A stretch of DNA of 64,000 bases from Apteryx mantelli. Its lineage: Eukaryota > Chordata > Aves > Apterygiformes > Apterygidae. The stretch spans positions 8,973,501 through 9,037,500 of the forward strand of contig NC_090001.1 of NCBI RefSeq assembly GCF_036417845.1. The letters are read 5' to 3'. Both the position numbers and the translations under genes were made by a program. Under the pieces are notes generated by a model that saw only the letters and a program-made list of their open reading frames with translations, did not search any database and had not been told where the DNA came from. This document shows positions 12,496 through 24,943 of the stretch, in pieces; within the stretch, counting starts at the first letter, position 1; every line of letters starts with the position of its first letter.

Positions 12496-12572
12496 GTGAC
12501 GCTGCTTGAGCAGGGGGGTTGGACTAGATGATCTCCAGAGGTCACTTCCAACCTCAACCATTCCGTGATTCT

Positions 12573-15500
12573 CTGATTCTGTGAAACCCCAGGAATCTGA
12601 CATAGCCCTGCCAGCCTATTTCTGTCATTTAATGAAGTGTCTGCACTGAATTACATCAACTGCTCACAGTGTAGGGATCTGCTTGTGCCTCAGCTTCATG
12701 AGTGGAGCTCTAGCAGTATTAGGCATCTCGTGTCATTTCAGATGACCAAGGAGATTCCCTACATGGCCCCCAGCTGAGGCTCTAGAAGGACGTGGGTCTC
12801 ACACTTGCTCCATCACAGCAAGCAAACACATGCTTTGGACCACCTCTGTCTACTCAAATGTCACCAGGTTTTTGAGTGCCGACAACTGACTCCCACCTTC
12901 CATCTCTATTGGTTACAGCAGGAGCTTAGACAAGGAGCTGGCACGTGGACGTCTATGTTGTGCTCCCTACAGGTTGAGAAAGGGGAATCCCACCTCCTCT
13001 GTGTTTGTGGAGTTCATGGGAGAGAGTTGAATCCCACTCCATCCCAGGGACTTCTACATAGGCATGAGAGGCCCAGATGGACTCACCTGAATCAATACCT
13101 GAACCATGGGAAAATGAACTTTCTTCTTGTCCCTGTCTAGGTGTGCTGTGTAGTTAAGAGATGGGCATAGGGTATTCCAGAGTGGGACGTTTCCATGTGT
13201 CCTAGATGACCATCCTCTGATGCAACAAATACTCATGCTGAAATCAGTGTCTCTGCATGGTTTAGAGAGGGACTCTAGCTCATTATTGTCATCTACTTTA
13301 GTGACCGTGTCCCAGGAGGAGGGAGCACAAGGGACAGGGAAATTCACTCCTTCAGCTGGGCCTCTGCTCTCGAGCGGGGCCAGGCTCCTGGGACAGAGGG
13401 AGCTCATGGCAACCTGGCAGCACTGCTGAGAGAGAGCTGTGTCCAGGAGCAGCTCTTCTGCAAAGAACAGCAGGGCTCCGGGCACTGCCTGCTGTTGCTG
13501 AGATGCGATGAGACAAGAGAGAGAGAAGTGAAAGGCAGGGTGGAGTGGGAGGACAGCTGAGTGCTCCTTGTGGGAGAAAACTTCACAGCTCTTGACACGG
13601 TAAGTCTCTGGCTGCAGGGCAACACTGCTTCCTGGAGAGGTCTTCTAAACCCATCCCATCCGATGACTGACAGATCCAGTGACCTCTGGCAGGACAGGTT
13701 CATTCTCCCGCCAAGACGGTGCTGTGTGTGTCAGGGGTGCTCACAGCTCTAGCTCACACACAGGACATATGCGAAGGGTCTTTTAGGAGGAAGGTGAAAA
13801 AAAGGCTAAGAGAAAGGGAAGGAGCTCTCCGAAAAGAAAAAGCTACTTAGTACTGATAAAACTAGAAAGACTAGGTCCTAATTTTGGCAGGGAGATAAAA
13901 GGAAAGAGGTTTTTTTGTTGTTGTTGTTTGGCAAGGAATTTGGACTGCCAAACCTTCCCTCTCAGAGATCACTAGGTCTGTGAGAAAGCTCAGCAAACCC
14001 CTTCAACCCCTCCTCAGCCTACAGACAGCACCAGCGTCACCTTTATGGCCTTGTCAGGGATTTTCTGACCTGCTTCTCAGGACCTTTCAGCACAGCAATG
14101 CCTCTGCCCAGCGCCCTGTCCCGGTAGGTTTCTGTTGGGCAGAACTGAGCATGCGGAGGGTGGGATGGGGTCTGTGGGCACTGTCAGGGAAAAGACATTA
14201 GGATTGAGAAGGAGCTGCCAGCAGGGAGAGCTCCAGGCAGTGAGATGGGCAGGAAATGAGAGGTAACTGCAAAGAGAATCAGCATGAGAGGAAGGATTTG
14301 GGCAAGTCATGGTCAGTCCCTCTGACGCAGACACCTTCCTCTGAGCCAGTCCCCTGTGTCTCTGCTCCCACCCAGCAGATCCTCTGCCCTGACAGCCATT
14401 CAGAGCAGGCCATGAGCCACTTCTTCTGCAGCCAGAACTGTGGCAGAGGAGAGGGGCATCTCTCCTTCCACGGGCCCATTTCATGCTGCCCGACAAAGGG
14501 GCTGAGAGCGACTGCCCTGCAGTGTTCCTGTCTTTGAGGTAGCATGTCCAGTGGCAGAAGATGAAAGCTTTCCTGAGTGCCCATCTGTCTCTCTCTCCTT
14601 GCCTCCCTTTGCAGCAGCATCACTGTGTTGCTCCTTCTTTGCCCTCCTCGCCTTGCTGCTCCTGGTCTTCTGTTGGGCTGCCTGGGGCTGGGGAGTTTCA
14701 GCTGCAGTTCAGACAGCTGCTCTGCAAGCTGTGCAACAGAGGGGTGTGCATAGGAGCAAGCTGTCCCCAGCTCCCCTGAACCCTGTGAGGCTCCAGGAAA
14801 TGCAGTCCAAGGGGCTGGCGAATTAGTTGACCTTGTCATGCTCTTCATCCCTCTCTCCCTATCTGGCCTGAGAGAGAAGAATGTGGAGATCTTCCCCTAA
14901 GTCCTGAAGTCCTCGGCTCTCAGCTCAGTCCGCTTTGTTTTGGAGAGAAACTTGTGACTGTGAGTGTCCTTTAGGTGAGTGAGGTGCAAGCGCAAGGCCA
15001 TGAGGGGCAAGACTCATGGACAGACCACATCCCGTGACTCTGTACAAAGTCACAGTGAGCCCTTTTTTCCTCTTGGGATGCACAGATGCTCATGCTCAGA
15101 GCAGCTGAAATGCCAAAGATTTCTGCCCTGTCAAAGAATGCTCCCACGGTGAGATGGAGGTATCTAAAAGCTAAATCAATATCTAATGAGACACCTCTGC
15201 TGAAGATTATATTCCAGAGAAAATAGGTGCCAAAATATTGAACAGTCTTTCCGCATAAGGGGTAGATATAATCTGCTGCAGGATGCGTACATCATCTAGT
15301 CACTCCCCACTCACACTACAGAGGAAGAGCAGATGGTAAATTGGTGTGAGGAGAGGGTCTATCACATTGGAACGGAGACCTCCAGAAAGGGTTGGGCACC
15401 TGCTGCCTTCACGTGAGAGTTTCCCTGCCTTGCTAGAATGGGAGCTGGTGTGGCTGCTTCAGATACAAACACCTGTGTTCAGGAGGGCAAGGCTGGGGGA

Positions 15501-15696
15501 GGTGAATCCCTCACAAGGATCTTCCCTTTCCAAGACAGCTGGCAGGAGAGCTTGTCAGAGTCCAATCCTCCCTCACCAGGTTCTTCTAGCTATTCCACAC
15601 ATGGACGGTGTAATGTTTAATATTAAATATTACTTCTTTGAAGATATTGGACGTTTCACAGGATTTTTGATTTAGCAGAGTGACACAGCAATATGC
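12573..15696 (+). repeat. OR1 upstream flank (duplicated, non-coding)
   Basis: This flank matches, reversed, 53,869-56,995 upstream of OR4. It also matches, with gaps, 26,220-29,230 upstream of OR2. The three copies probably carry the promoter and any 5' non-coding exons of the ORs, but no promoter element could be fixed by eye. A small open frame at 14,551-14,826 is shared with the OR4 flank but differs mostly by amino-acid-changing substitutions, so I do not call it a gene. Confidence 0.85.
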
Positions 15697-16238
15697 TGAA
15701 ATCACAATACAAGTGTGAGTTACACTTAGCAAAATAGAGCAATTGCAGTATCAGTTCAATCACAATACCAGTGTGATCCCCATTACTGGTCTCTATACTA
15801 TGATCACCACCACAACGCTGGGCACCCCAGTCGCCAGGAAGGAAGACATTCGATGAAACCAGCTCAATCCCATTGCTCTCTTCCAGGTTCTTTTGCTAGT
15901 TGTTCAGTTTTTATAGTCTGTGTTGGGCTGAGCCACGAATACACTCCCCCCCATGCTGGTCTGGCTAACTCAGGGAGACATTTACACTCTTTTGATGGAC
16001 TCGGGGGAAAACATTGACACCAGCTGATCCACTCTGTTGGGCTGTAGTCACTTGATCCACTCAACTGACATAGCTGTTTATCTAAAACCAAGGTTACCTT
16101 CCAGTCCTGGTCTCCTTTGTGTTGAGATAAAGTCAGCTTCCTGTGCAACAGCTGTGGTCAGTCACACCCTACCTTATCCCCTGAGCTTCATGGGCACATG
16201 CCCCTTGCCCATCTCCCCTGAGCCTTCTTCCATTGTCA
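15697..16238 (-). mobile_element. LTR-like segment upstream of OR1
   Basis: A 542-bp segment that on the minus strand starts TGACAATGG and ends TGATTTCA. It has a TATA-like 'ctataaaaactg' at about 15,906-15,919. Equal-length copies lie at 43,092-43,633 and 53,327-53,868. The equivalent site of OR2 lacks it together with some flank. No target-site duplication is visible, so it could instead be ordinary flank. The boundary at 15,697 is where the direct duplication with 43,092 begins. Confidence 0.35.
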
Positions 16239-16599
16239 GGGTTTATTGGTTGGTCCAAGTGCTATATTCCTCTCTCCTTCTGGTAAACAGAGACTATTCC
16301 CACTGGGTCACTGGACTGAGTCTCCTTAGCTCAGCTCATGGATTCCAACCCCTCCAACCCCACCAAAGAACTGGAAATGTTTGTCACCTTCCTCCATTTA
16401 CACCCCCCAGCAGAGCAGCACTGACTCCTCTGGAAATCGTTAGCAGAGGCCCCTGCTCTGCATGGCACAGTCAGGCAGCACAAAACGGAGCTCGAGACGG
16501 GGAGCTGAACGAAGGTAAAGGAGAGAGGCAAAGTGGGAGGTTCTGTGAGGAAGGCAAAGGGTTTGTCTCCCAGAAGACTGCTCTAATTTGTCCCTGTCT

Positions 16600-16638
16600 T
16601 TTCCTCCTTGCACAGGCCCCCATGCCCAGCGTCAGCAA
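16600..16638 (+). promoter_or_regulatory. Probable 3' splice site and short 5' UTR of OR1
   Basis: A pyrimidine-rich tract ends in 'ttgcacag' at 16,615, 23 bases before the ATG. OR genes typically have an intron in the 5' UTR that ends just upstream of a single coding exon. The same acceptor is kept at OR4, and a variant ('tcctccttag') is kept at OR2. This supports the ATG at 16,639 over the in-frame upstream ATG at 16,588, which would lie in the intron. Confidence 0.6.
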
Positions 16639-17574
16639 ATGTCCAACAGCAGCTCCTTCAATGAGTTCCTCCTCCAGGCATTTGCAGATACGCGGCAGCT
16701 GCAGCTCTTGCACTTCTGGCTCTTCCTGGGCATCTACCTGGCTGCCCTCCTGGGCAATGGCCTCATCATCACAGCCATAGCCTGTGACCACCGCCTCCAC
16801 ACCCCCATGTACTTCTTCCTTCTCAACCTCTCCCTCCTCGACCTTGGCACCATCTCCACCACTGTCCCCAAATCCATGGCCAATTCCCTGAGCAACACCA
16901 GGGCCATTTCCTACTGGGGATGTGCTGCACAGGTTTTTCATTTTTACTTTCTCTTAGCAACTGAGTATTCTGTTCTCACTGTCATGGCCTATGACCGCTA
17001 CGTGGCCATCTGCAGACCCCTGAACTACGGGACCATCATGAGCAGCAGAGCTTGTGTCAAGATGGCAGCAGCTGCCTGGGCCACTGGTTTCATCTATAGT
17101 CTCCTGCACACTGCTAACACATTTTCCATACCACTCTGCCAAGGCAATGTCGTGGAACAGTTCTTCTGTGAAATTCCCCAGATCCTCAAGCTCTCCTGCT
17201 CAGTCGCCTACCTCCGGGAATTTGGGCTTATTGTGATTAGTATTTGTTTATTCTTTGGGTGTTTCATTTTCATTGTGCTGTCCTACATGCAGATCTTCAC
17301 AGTTGTGCTGAGGATCCCCTCTGAGCAGGGCCGGCACAAAGCCTTCTCCATGTGCCTCCCTCACCTGGCCGTGGTCTCCCTGTTTATCAGCACTGGAATT
17401 TTTGCCTACCTGAAGCCCTCTTCCCTCTCCTCCCCACTTCTGGATCTGGTGGTGTCTGCTCTCTATGCAGTGGTGCCTCCAGCAGTGAACCCCCTCATCT
17501 ACAGCATGAGGAACAAGGAGCTCAAGGACGCCCTGAAGAAACTGGTTCAGCTGCTACTACTTTTGCAGCAATAA
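16639..17574 (+). CDS. Olfactory receptor, family-14-like (OR1)
   Basis: Intact 311-residue class A GPCR, the usual OR length. Visible landmarks: an N-terminal N-S-S glycosylation sequon at residues 3-5; TM1 with G39-N40; the 'LHTPMYFF' motif (53-60); the TM3 Cys (95) that should pair with an extracellular-loop-2 Cys (167-187 region); 'MAYDRYVAIC' (116-125); 'KAFSMCLPHL' (234-243); and 'NPLIYSMRN' (284-292). It should bind odorants at the plasma membrane of olfactory neurons and couple to G-olf; the ligand is unknown. The start was chosen because it matches OR2 and OR4 and follows a splice acceptor. It forms a tail-to-tail pair with OR2. It has no internal stop or frame break and is the best-preserved OR here. 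Subfamily naming from sequence alone is uncertain. Confidence 0.95.
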   Translation: MSNSSSFNEFLLQAFADTRQLQLLHFWLFLGIYLAALLGNGLIITAIACDHRLHTPMYFFLLNLSLLDLGTISTTVPKSMANSLSNTRAISYWGCAAQVFHFYFLLATEYSVLTVMAYDRYVAICRPLNYGTIMSSRACVKMAAAAWATGFIYSLLHTANTFSIPLCQGNVVEQFFCEIPQILKLSCSVAYLREFGLIVISICLFFGCFIFIVLSYMQIFTVVLRIPSEQGRHKAFSMCLPHLAVVSLFISTGIFAYLKPSSLSSPLLDLVVSALYAVVPPAVNPLIYSMRNKELKDALKKLVQLLLLLQQ

Positions 17575-18300
17575 GCTGCCCATCTCTCCTCACAAGGGAA
17601 TTTCCAATTTACATCGGGCAACTCTTGTGCTTTGGGTATTCTGCCTGTGATAGTCATTTGTACACAAATTCTTGAATTCATCCCACTTCTCCAGAGGCAC
17701 AAACGCTGTCTGCCAAATTGATTGGTCAGTGGGGACTGGATTTGGAGACTGACTCATTGTAACAAAAATGTCCTTGTTTTCCCATGATGAAATAATGGAA
17801 ATTGTCAGGGAGGTTGTGAATCTCAGGAGAAGAAATTTTCATCTACCCCTCAAGCTGGTGTGCCACTGCTTTGCCTGTTTTCTATGGATTTAATCTCAGA
17901 AAGCTTTCACATATTTGCCCACATCCTGATTAAATTGATCATTTCTAAAGTCATCTTTGCAGCAGACTGTCTGGACGTAGGCACTTTCCCTTGTTTCCCA
18001 CTTTTCCTTCTCTCCTTTCTCTTTATTCATTCAGACACCTCTGCTCTCTCTAGGTGCTGCTCTGAGCTTCGGGGAGTGTAAAGCTTGCCTCATCTTTCAG
18101 GAGGCTAATTGTCTCTTTAGACAATGCCTTAACTGGGTTTTTCCTCTATCCTTTCCTATCAATCTCTCTAAAACATTTCTACTAAGGCTGTCCCTTGTGG
18201 AAAGTGCACCTCCCTGGAGGCAGCCTGGACTTGAAACACAGTTTAGGAGTTTATTTTGTTTTTCATTCAACTCCATCATCTTTTACTTTTGATGGATCCC

Positions 18301-18306
18301 AATAAA
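18301..18306 (+). promoter_or_regulatory. Possible polyadenylation signal downstream of OR1
   Basis: AATAAA lies about 0.73 kb after the OR1 stop codon. The OR3 unit keeps an AATAAA at the corresponding site (45,295-45,300). This is circumstantial only. Confidence 0.3.
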
Positions 18307-20064
18307 GAAAAAGCCTTCTGTGTCTATTTGCAGCTAGTTCTCGAAGGAAAGTAGGAGGGAATTGGTGCAGAGAGGCTGTAACATTCAGCTACAGACGTGA
18401 GTGAAAGAAAGCTTCGATTTTAACAAGAGTGAGGTAGGTCCCCAGTGGCTGATGAGAGAAATGGCAGGGCTGGGGAGGTGAGGAGCAAGGCTGTTTGTAT
18501 ATGTCTCCTCTCCAAAATACTGCTTTTCTCACACATCACGATTCCTTAGGAGACCCTCTGAGTCACTATGAGCTGGAGAATGTGGCTATCACTTATTCTG
18601 AGCAGAAATCCCTTCTCTTTTTTTTTAGGTGCTCATTGAAATCTTCCTCTTGTAAAGACACTCCTGAAACCTCTCCAATTAAATGCATGAGAACTGAAGG
18701 AAATAATGGGGATAGACAGGGCTTGTTAGGGCTTTTTGCATTTTAATGACCCCTCGGGTGTATTAGGTGCTGAGTCCATGAATGTTGGATTCTGCGAGGA
18801 GACTGAACAAACCTCTCAAGAAGTTGAATTCAGAAGCAAACCCCAAAGCTTCTAGGAGCATTAATGGGTCCCTGTGAGGGCCATTACTCACAGAGCGTCC
18901 CTGGGGGCTGATAAGAGCAGAAAGTTGTAGGCCCTGATTGCAGGTAGGCAAAGGAAATGTGCAGGTGACTCTGATGCCAAGTCACCCTTGATGTGTTTCA
19001 TCATACAACATGGCCAGGCACTGACACCCAGCCCCTAGGTAGGGTGATCCCTTGCCTCACACTTTGCTCAGGCCTCTTTGTGGGGGCAGTGTGAGGGTGG
19101 GGATGTGCAACACTGAGTTAGGGACAACAAGATGTCACCTCCCAGGCCCCCCCAGGAGGCAGGAGGAGGAAACAAGGCCTCTACTGCCCTTAGCCTCCAC
19201 TTCACCAGGATAATGTAGCCCACGTCCCTCAGCCTCCCTCTACAGGTCATGTGCTGCAGGCAACAAGCACCATCTTGGCAGACCTCCTCTGGACCCTCTC
19301 CACGTTCTCCCCATTCCTCCAGCACTGGGCATCCCACGCTGGCACACATGATTCCAGATGTGGCCACACCAGTGCTGAGTCGACAGGGGATAGTAACTGT
19401 CCTTGTCTGGGTGGCCAGATGCTTCCTAATGCAGCCCCGTATGCAGCTGGCCTCATCTGTGGTGAGCACGCACCACAGGCTCATATGGCATCCCTCGTAA
19501 TGTCCAGGCCCTTCTCCTCAGGGTCACTCCCCCAAGGCAGCACCTGCCCCTTCCCCTTGCACAAGTCCACGAGGCTTCTGTTGGCCTCATCTCCAAGCTT
19601 CTCCAGCTCCCTCTCCACTCAAGCTCCTTTCTGTCAGCTCTGAATGTGTGCGTGCAGATGCCTCTTCCCATCTTGCCAGGCCTCCCACAGGATAACAGCA
19701 TGACAAACTGCAGGACACTACAGATAATAAAGGGGGTAGTATTTTAAAGGAAGTGCTGGCAATGGTGGAAATGAGCATGGCAACCATCTCGGAGAAGGCA
19801 AAGGAAGGTACAAAGGCAGCAAAAGCAGGGTCAGTGGGGACAGAGTAAACAGAGTTGGCTGATTGCATGGGAGGAGATCAGGGTGGTAAAGGAGAAGAGC
19901 TTGTAAGGTGGAAAAGAGGGGAAAAATGCAATAAAAGGTGAAGCAAATGAAAGCCCAGGGCTATGTGGGGGTACCTGCCAAGCAGCCCTGAATCTGAACT
20001 ACTCTGACCAGAGCAGCACAAGACAGTAAGCGAAATGTTTTCCCTAAGGTCAACAAGAGAAGAC

Positions 20065-20470
20065 CCGGGGTGGAAGGAAATGCCAAATGCTTCAGGCTGG
20101 AAGGGACCTCAGGTTGTCTCTAGCCCAACCTCCTTCTCACAGCAGGCTCAGCTATCAGCTCCAACCAGCTTGCTGAGGCCTTCAGTCATTTAGGTCTTGA
20201 AATCCTCTGAGGATGGAGATGGCACAAACCCTCTGGGCAACCTGCCCCAGTGCTTCACTGTTTGGATGGGTAAAATGTTGGCCCTTATCCCCAGCCTGAA
20301 CCTCTCTTCTTTCAGCTCATGCCCACTGGGCCTCATCCTCCCATGGTGCACAACAGGGAAGAGCCTGGCTCCATCTTCTTGATTACCTCCTGGTAGGGAT
20401 GGGCAGGCTGTTATTCGGTCTACCCCAAGTGTCCTCTTCTCCACGCTGAAACAACCCAGCTCCCTCAGCC
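20065..20470 (-). mobile_element. Old CR1-like 3' relic (OR1 unit)
   Basis: Reverse complement of the relic at 3,300-3,740 and parallel to 47,080-47,490. It contains the reversed 'gggcaacctgcccc' and 'aagggacctcaggttgtct' CR1-tail strings. Non-coding. Confidence 0.55.
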
Positions 20471-23400
20471 TCGCACAGGGACAAAGCTGACCTTACAAAT
20501 GTGTGCCTAGGATGTTGAAGGCCCTCCCAATCCTTCTGGATTTTCCTGGATCTGCAAAGGACCTTAGGCCTGTTAATGTGCAATCACCCTCATGCCATGA
20601 CTTTCTGCATGCATCACACTCATTGGGAGTCTTGTTGTAGAGAACGAGTGTTGTAGACGGTGAGGATGGCCCATTCTGGACAAGCAGTCCTTCATCATTA
20701 AGTTCATTCTCTCATTCACCTGCCATGAATCCCTGTAAAATACTGGTTCACTATGGGTGGCAACCTTGAATTGGGAAGCTGCTCCGAGTCGCTCCAAAAG
20801 CCTTCCCTTCTCTAGGCTGAACAAACTCGTTCCCTCAGCTTCTCCTCACAGGGCAAGTGCTCCAGCCCCTGATCACCTTGGGGACCTGCAACTGAAATTA
20901 CTTAGAGTGATCTGTAGTGCTCTTCTACAGGGCCCCAAATGGATGCAGTATGTGACGTGTCTGAACTCAGGCCTTTCTTCAAAGATGGAGCCAAAAATAC
21001 ACCCAAGGAACTGCACCACAAAAGGGCCTCTGCTCTGCTTCTGAACTCTGTGGGCTCCATAGGACGAGCTCAGAGTGCCAGAGTGATCTGTTCGGGAGCA
21101 AGGGCTGCATCCAGGGCTCATCTCTCAGTGACCAGTGCCAGTGGAGATGAGGAATGGTCTCTGAATTGCCTGCTCAGGGCTGTGCCACAGGTGACAGTGC
21201 TATGAGAGATGCCCATGCTTCTGGGGGGGAATCTTAGGTCCCAGGAGAGCTCAGGGGATCTCCAGGGACATCATGTGCCTTGGGGTGGGCAGTGAGTGGA
21301 GCCTCACACAATGAGGGACAGTCCATGGTGGAGTAACCAGAAGGTGAAGCACTAAACCCAGGTATGGATAGGGAAAGGAGGGCTCTGCAATCCCGGAGAG
21401 GCAGTGGGGACCCAGGGGGCCCAGGGAAGGGGCACTGCAGAGTGATTCCTGCACCCTCAGTGAAACACCACAGGCTGGAGCTAGTGCACACCCAAACACA
21501 TCTCCTGCCATTGTAAATGCCCTGGGCTCACTCTGAGCACAGGCCATGAGCTCGGATGGGTGGCGGCAGTATCAGTGGTGGTGAGCCCTGTCCAGCTGGT
21601 TTTGCTTCCCACCCTGACCAGCACAGCCAGCGCAGAGTCAGGGATCAGCCTGCGGCTTTGGGGCCCCACAACCCACTCGCTCTGCAAAGAAACATAACCA
21701 GTCCAGGGCCCTGCAAGGAGCACAGGAGAGGATGCAGGAATGGCCAGCCAGGCCAGCACAGACACATTCCTCTGGGGAAAGGCTCTCTGGGGAGCAGGGA
21801 CGTCCCAGGAGAAGAGCAGGGCGCCATTCAGAGATAGAAAATGAGAACAAGAAACAGGTTTCTCTCTGCACGAGCTCGGGGCAGGCAGCTTTGTCGCTGG
21901 GGCAGCAGGAGCTGCCAGAGGGGCTGCAGAGCCAGGGCTTTCATGCTGTCCTGGACAGCAGGGTGGGCATGGAGGGTCTGCAGGCAGAGAGGGAGGGGGA
22001 TCTGCTGGACACAAGAGCAGGGGAGACAGAGAGTGACCGGCCTCACTGACGGGCCTCCTCCCCTTTGCTGGAGAGCTGCTCCCCTTGTCCTGGGGCCTGG
22101 CCTGAGTTACGCTGTTGACATGCCTGTGCCTGGCCCTGCACCTCTTGGGTACTGACCTGACCCTTTCCCTGTCCCGCTGACCTGACTCCCCATCTCTGCC
22201 TCAGACCTGCCCCCTCACTACAGGCAAGAAAGCCTTGGCAAGGGAAGCTGGGATCTGAGCAGATCCCAGAGAAGGTTGCAGGTACAAAAGGTGACCGCAT
22301 ATCCCCACAGCAACTCTTGCCTGAAAGCCAATTCAAAGGTGTAAGGAGGGCTTCAGATTTCAGCCCCTACCCACGTAACACTGCCCACAGACGCTTAGCT
22401 GAATGAAAAGGTGAGGGCAGCCACTTGGGGTCTGATTTGATGATGCATAGTTACGAGAGGAAGTGTTTCTGTATCCCAGCTCAAGTGTTAAACACCATTT
22501 GCATCTGGGTTCCTGCTACAAAGAGGATGTTGTTGGGAGCAGCAAGAGCCCTTTTCCAGCCCCACTCTCCTTCGTTTCCTCTGCCTCTGAGCAGGTGTCC
22601 TGCTGCCTGGCTGGGGCTGGATCCCCGATGTGGGGGGGAGGTGGGGATGGCCAGGGAGCTCCTGCCTACAGAACTGGTCCCCACGGTGCCAGGAGTTGGG
22701 CCATGGGCTGGGAGCGATGGGGCTGCAGGCCGAGCAGGGGCAGGGGCAGGCAGGGATGCGGCAGGGGCCTCATGGAGGGGACACAGCCGGTGCTGCTGCA
22801 GCGCAACAGCTGTCGGCTTCGCCTCCCTCCCAAAAGTTCCCGCACGGCCCCCGGGCAGGAACAGGCTGTTCCCCCGTCCCCGTGCTGCCCTGCCAGCAGC
22901 ATGGGACATATGAGGAGGGGCTCGGCCTGCCCTGTGCTCACGGCCAGCTCCCCGGGGCTGGCACAGCTTGGCCTGAGGCACCTCCACCTCCTCGGCCTCT
23001 GCTCCAGCATGGCTGGCACAGGGATGAGAGCTCCTCGGGCATGGCAGGGTGAGCCCAGCTGGGGCAGCATCAGGGGTGAGATGCAAAGGTCCTGGCTCAG
23101 TGCTGGCCTTTGGAAAACTCCCTCATGCATCCCAAGAGGTTCTGTCTGCCTCTTCCACCCTGCCCTCTGCTCCCCTCCTGCTGGAAAAAGTGGAGCTCAG
23201 CATTGCCTGGGGACTCTCCTCCCCATGGGGAGCAGAGGGAGGGCCTTCACCAGCCCCACACTGCCTTTTCCACCCCCAGCCTTTGCACTAGCACATTTGC
23301 CCACTTGCCTTCACCACTGGAAGCCAATGAAAATCCCAGCACTCCTGCCCTCGAGCTGGCATCCACCCTGAACCTGGAGCCTGGCTGGCCACAAAGGCAT

Positions 23401-24283
23401 CACCTGTCCAGTGCACCGCCAGGGTGACTTGGGAGAGGGCAGCTCCCCTCTGCCTCATTGGGGCTCAGCATGAGGCCAGGGCTGGGCTCAGCTTTTCCCT
23501 GGGGATCTCCTTGAAGAGCTACGCTGGGTAATATTCCACCTCTGCCCTAGCAGCACCACCAACACTCAAGGTGCCAGGATGGAAGTGCACAGAGGGTGGA
23601 AGGGGGACGGTCGGCCCAGGAAGAGCTTTGAGACCTTGTCCGTGCACACAGGGATGGAGTGAGGAAAGCCAGAACTCAGCTGGAGCTGGAACCAGAGACC
23701 TCGCACATGGAAAGGGCTGGAGCAGTATTCAATGATTATGAAATGATCCCCCAGAGTCTGGGGGGTCCAACCACCCGGCCCCTGCCCAGTCCGGGCTGGG
23801 CCCCCCACAGCTGTTAGCAGACAGCCGTGCTCTCAGATCTGCTGGGGTCTGATGCAGAAGAGTGGCCATGCAAGGCTGGCCTTTTTCCCTCCATCGGGAT
23901 ATGGAGACCTGCAGGAGGATGGAGCTGGCCATGCACCACCCCACAGCTGAGGTGAGCAGCCAGCAGTGGGAAGGAGCCATGTGAGGGGCTGGTCCAGGAC
24001 GATGGTCGTGGGGCAGCTTCCCCAGTGTGTCCATGCAACACAGGGATCACCCTGGGCTCTTCTCTTCTGCACCTCCATGTCCTGGTGCCTTTCCCAGGAG
24101 ACCTGCATTTGCCTGCAAGCACAGTGGTGGGTGCTCCCACACTGCTGTTCACACACAGGAGCTGCCTGCTGGCGTTTTGTTTCTCCTAGGCCCTTTCCAG
24201 CCCATCTCAGCCCCTCCCCAGCTCTCCCCACCTCCCCTACCCTCTCCCCAGACCACCCAGCAGAGCAGCCCAGGCTGAGGGTG

Positions 24284-24800
24284 GCCCCGCAGCACTGCCC
24301 ACCGCAGGCGGCTGCAGAGCTCTGGGCACCTGCACCACAGCCCCATTCCCTGTCCAGGACAGCACCAGAGTCCTGGTCCCGGGGCTGCTCAGGCAGATCC
24401 TGTTGCCCCAGCGACAGAGACGCCTGCCCTGAGCTGGTGCACACAGGAAAGGGTTTCTCTTGGTGTTCCTCCCCTGCACACACATGCACCCCTACTCACC
24501 CCTGGATGTCCCTGCTCCCCAGAGAGCCTTTCCCCAGTGGAGTATGTCCATGCTGGCCTGGCCGTTCGTTCCTGCACTGCTCCCCTCTGCTCCCCAAAGG
24601 GCCCCGGGCTGGTAGTGCTGCTCTGCAGAGCAAGCGAGTTGTGGGGCCACAGGGTGACTCTGCACTGGTTGTGCTGCTCAGGGCAGACCCAGCTGGACCA
24701 GCACCATTGAGCCTGACCACCCCCTCCCAGGCTCTGTGGCTGTGGACGATGCTTGAAGCAAACACAGGGCATTTCAAATGGCTCAGGAGCTGTTCACATG
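24284..24800 (+). repeat. Remnant of the opposite palindrome arm (OR2 3' flank)
   Basis: This is a diverged copy of block A bases about 1,840-2,300 in the same orientation. Shared order: 'gttgccccagcgacagag', then 'tccctgctccccagagagcc', then 'ctctgcagagcaagc'. The same DNA lies reversed at about 21,540-22,010 within the OR1 arm. It is what remains of OR2's own 3' flank, so the OR1-OR2 interval is a palindrome with a largely deleted right arm. Confidence 0.7.
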
Positions 24801-24943
24801 TGTCATTTTGCAGAATGATTTTTTTTACATTTTAGATGACATAATTATCACAGATAGAATGCCCAAAGCACAAGAGTTGCCCAAGGTAAATTGGAAATAG
24901 CTTGTGAGGAGAGATGGGCAGATTATTGCTGCAGAGACAGTAC

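Larger units (their letters stand above)
9229..12572 (+). mobile_element. Long 5'-truncated CR1 LINE
   Basis: A non-LTR retrotransposon of about 3.3 kb. It holds the end of ORF1, most or all of ORF2, and a short 3' UTR. The 3' end has the typical 'gttggactagatgatctcc' string and finishes with ATTCTGTG-like octamers at about 12,550-12,572. OR 5'-flank homology starts directly after it. ORF2 is broken by two in-frame TGA codons and two frame changes, so the copy is dead. Its close resemblance to the copy at 61.3-63.9 kb and its long near-open stretches suggest a fairly recent insertion. No target-site duplication is obvious, as is usual for CR1. Confidence 0.93.
15697..24283 (+). repeat. Direct segmental duplication, left copy (OR1 unit)
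   Basis: This unit aligns in the same orientation with 43,092-51,290 from its first to its last base, apart from small indels and a deletion of about 397 bp in the right copy's OR. Contents: LTR-like segment, OR 5' flank, OR gene, about 6.6 kb of 3' flank (the inverted form of block A) and old CR1 relics. Homology to the right copy stops near 24,283. Confidence 0.9.

Noticed and set aside
14551..14826. 91-codon frame with a hydrophobic stretch upstream of OR1, also open upstream of OR4 (54,741-54,992)
   Set aside because: Most differences between the two copies change amino acids and the N-termini differ, so there is no sign of selection on a protein.
16588..16638. In-frame upstream ATG extending OR1 by 17 residues (also at OR4)
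   Set aside because: It lies before a strong splice acceptor and is absent from OR2. The Met at 16,639 gives the normal OR N-terminus.
20197..20382. 61-codon frame conserved in three places (also 3,436-3,621 and 47,203-47,388)
   Set aside because: It is the antisense of a CR1 3' tail carried along by segmental duplication.
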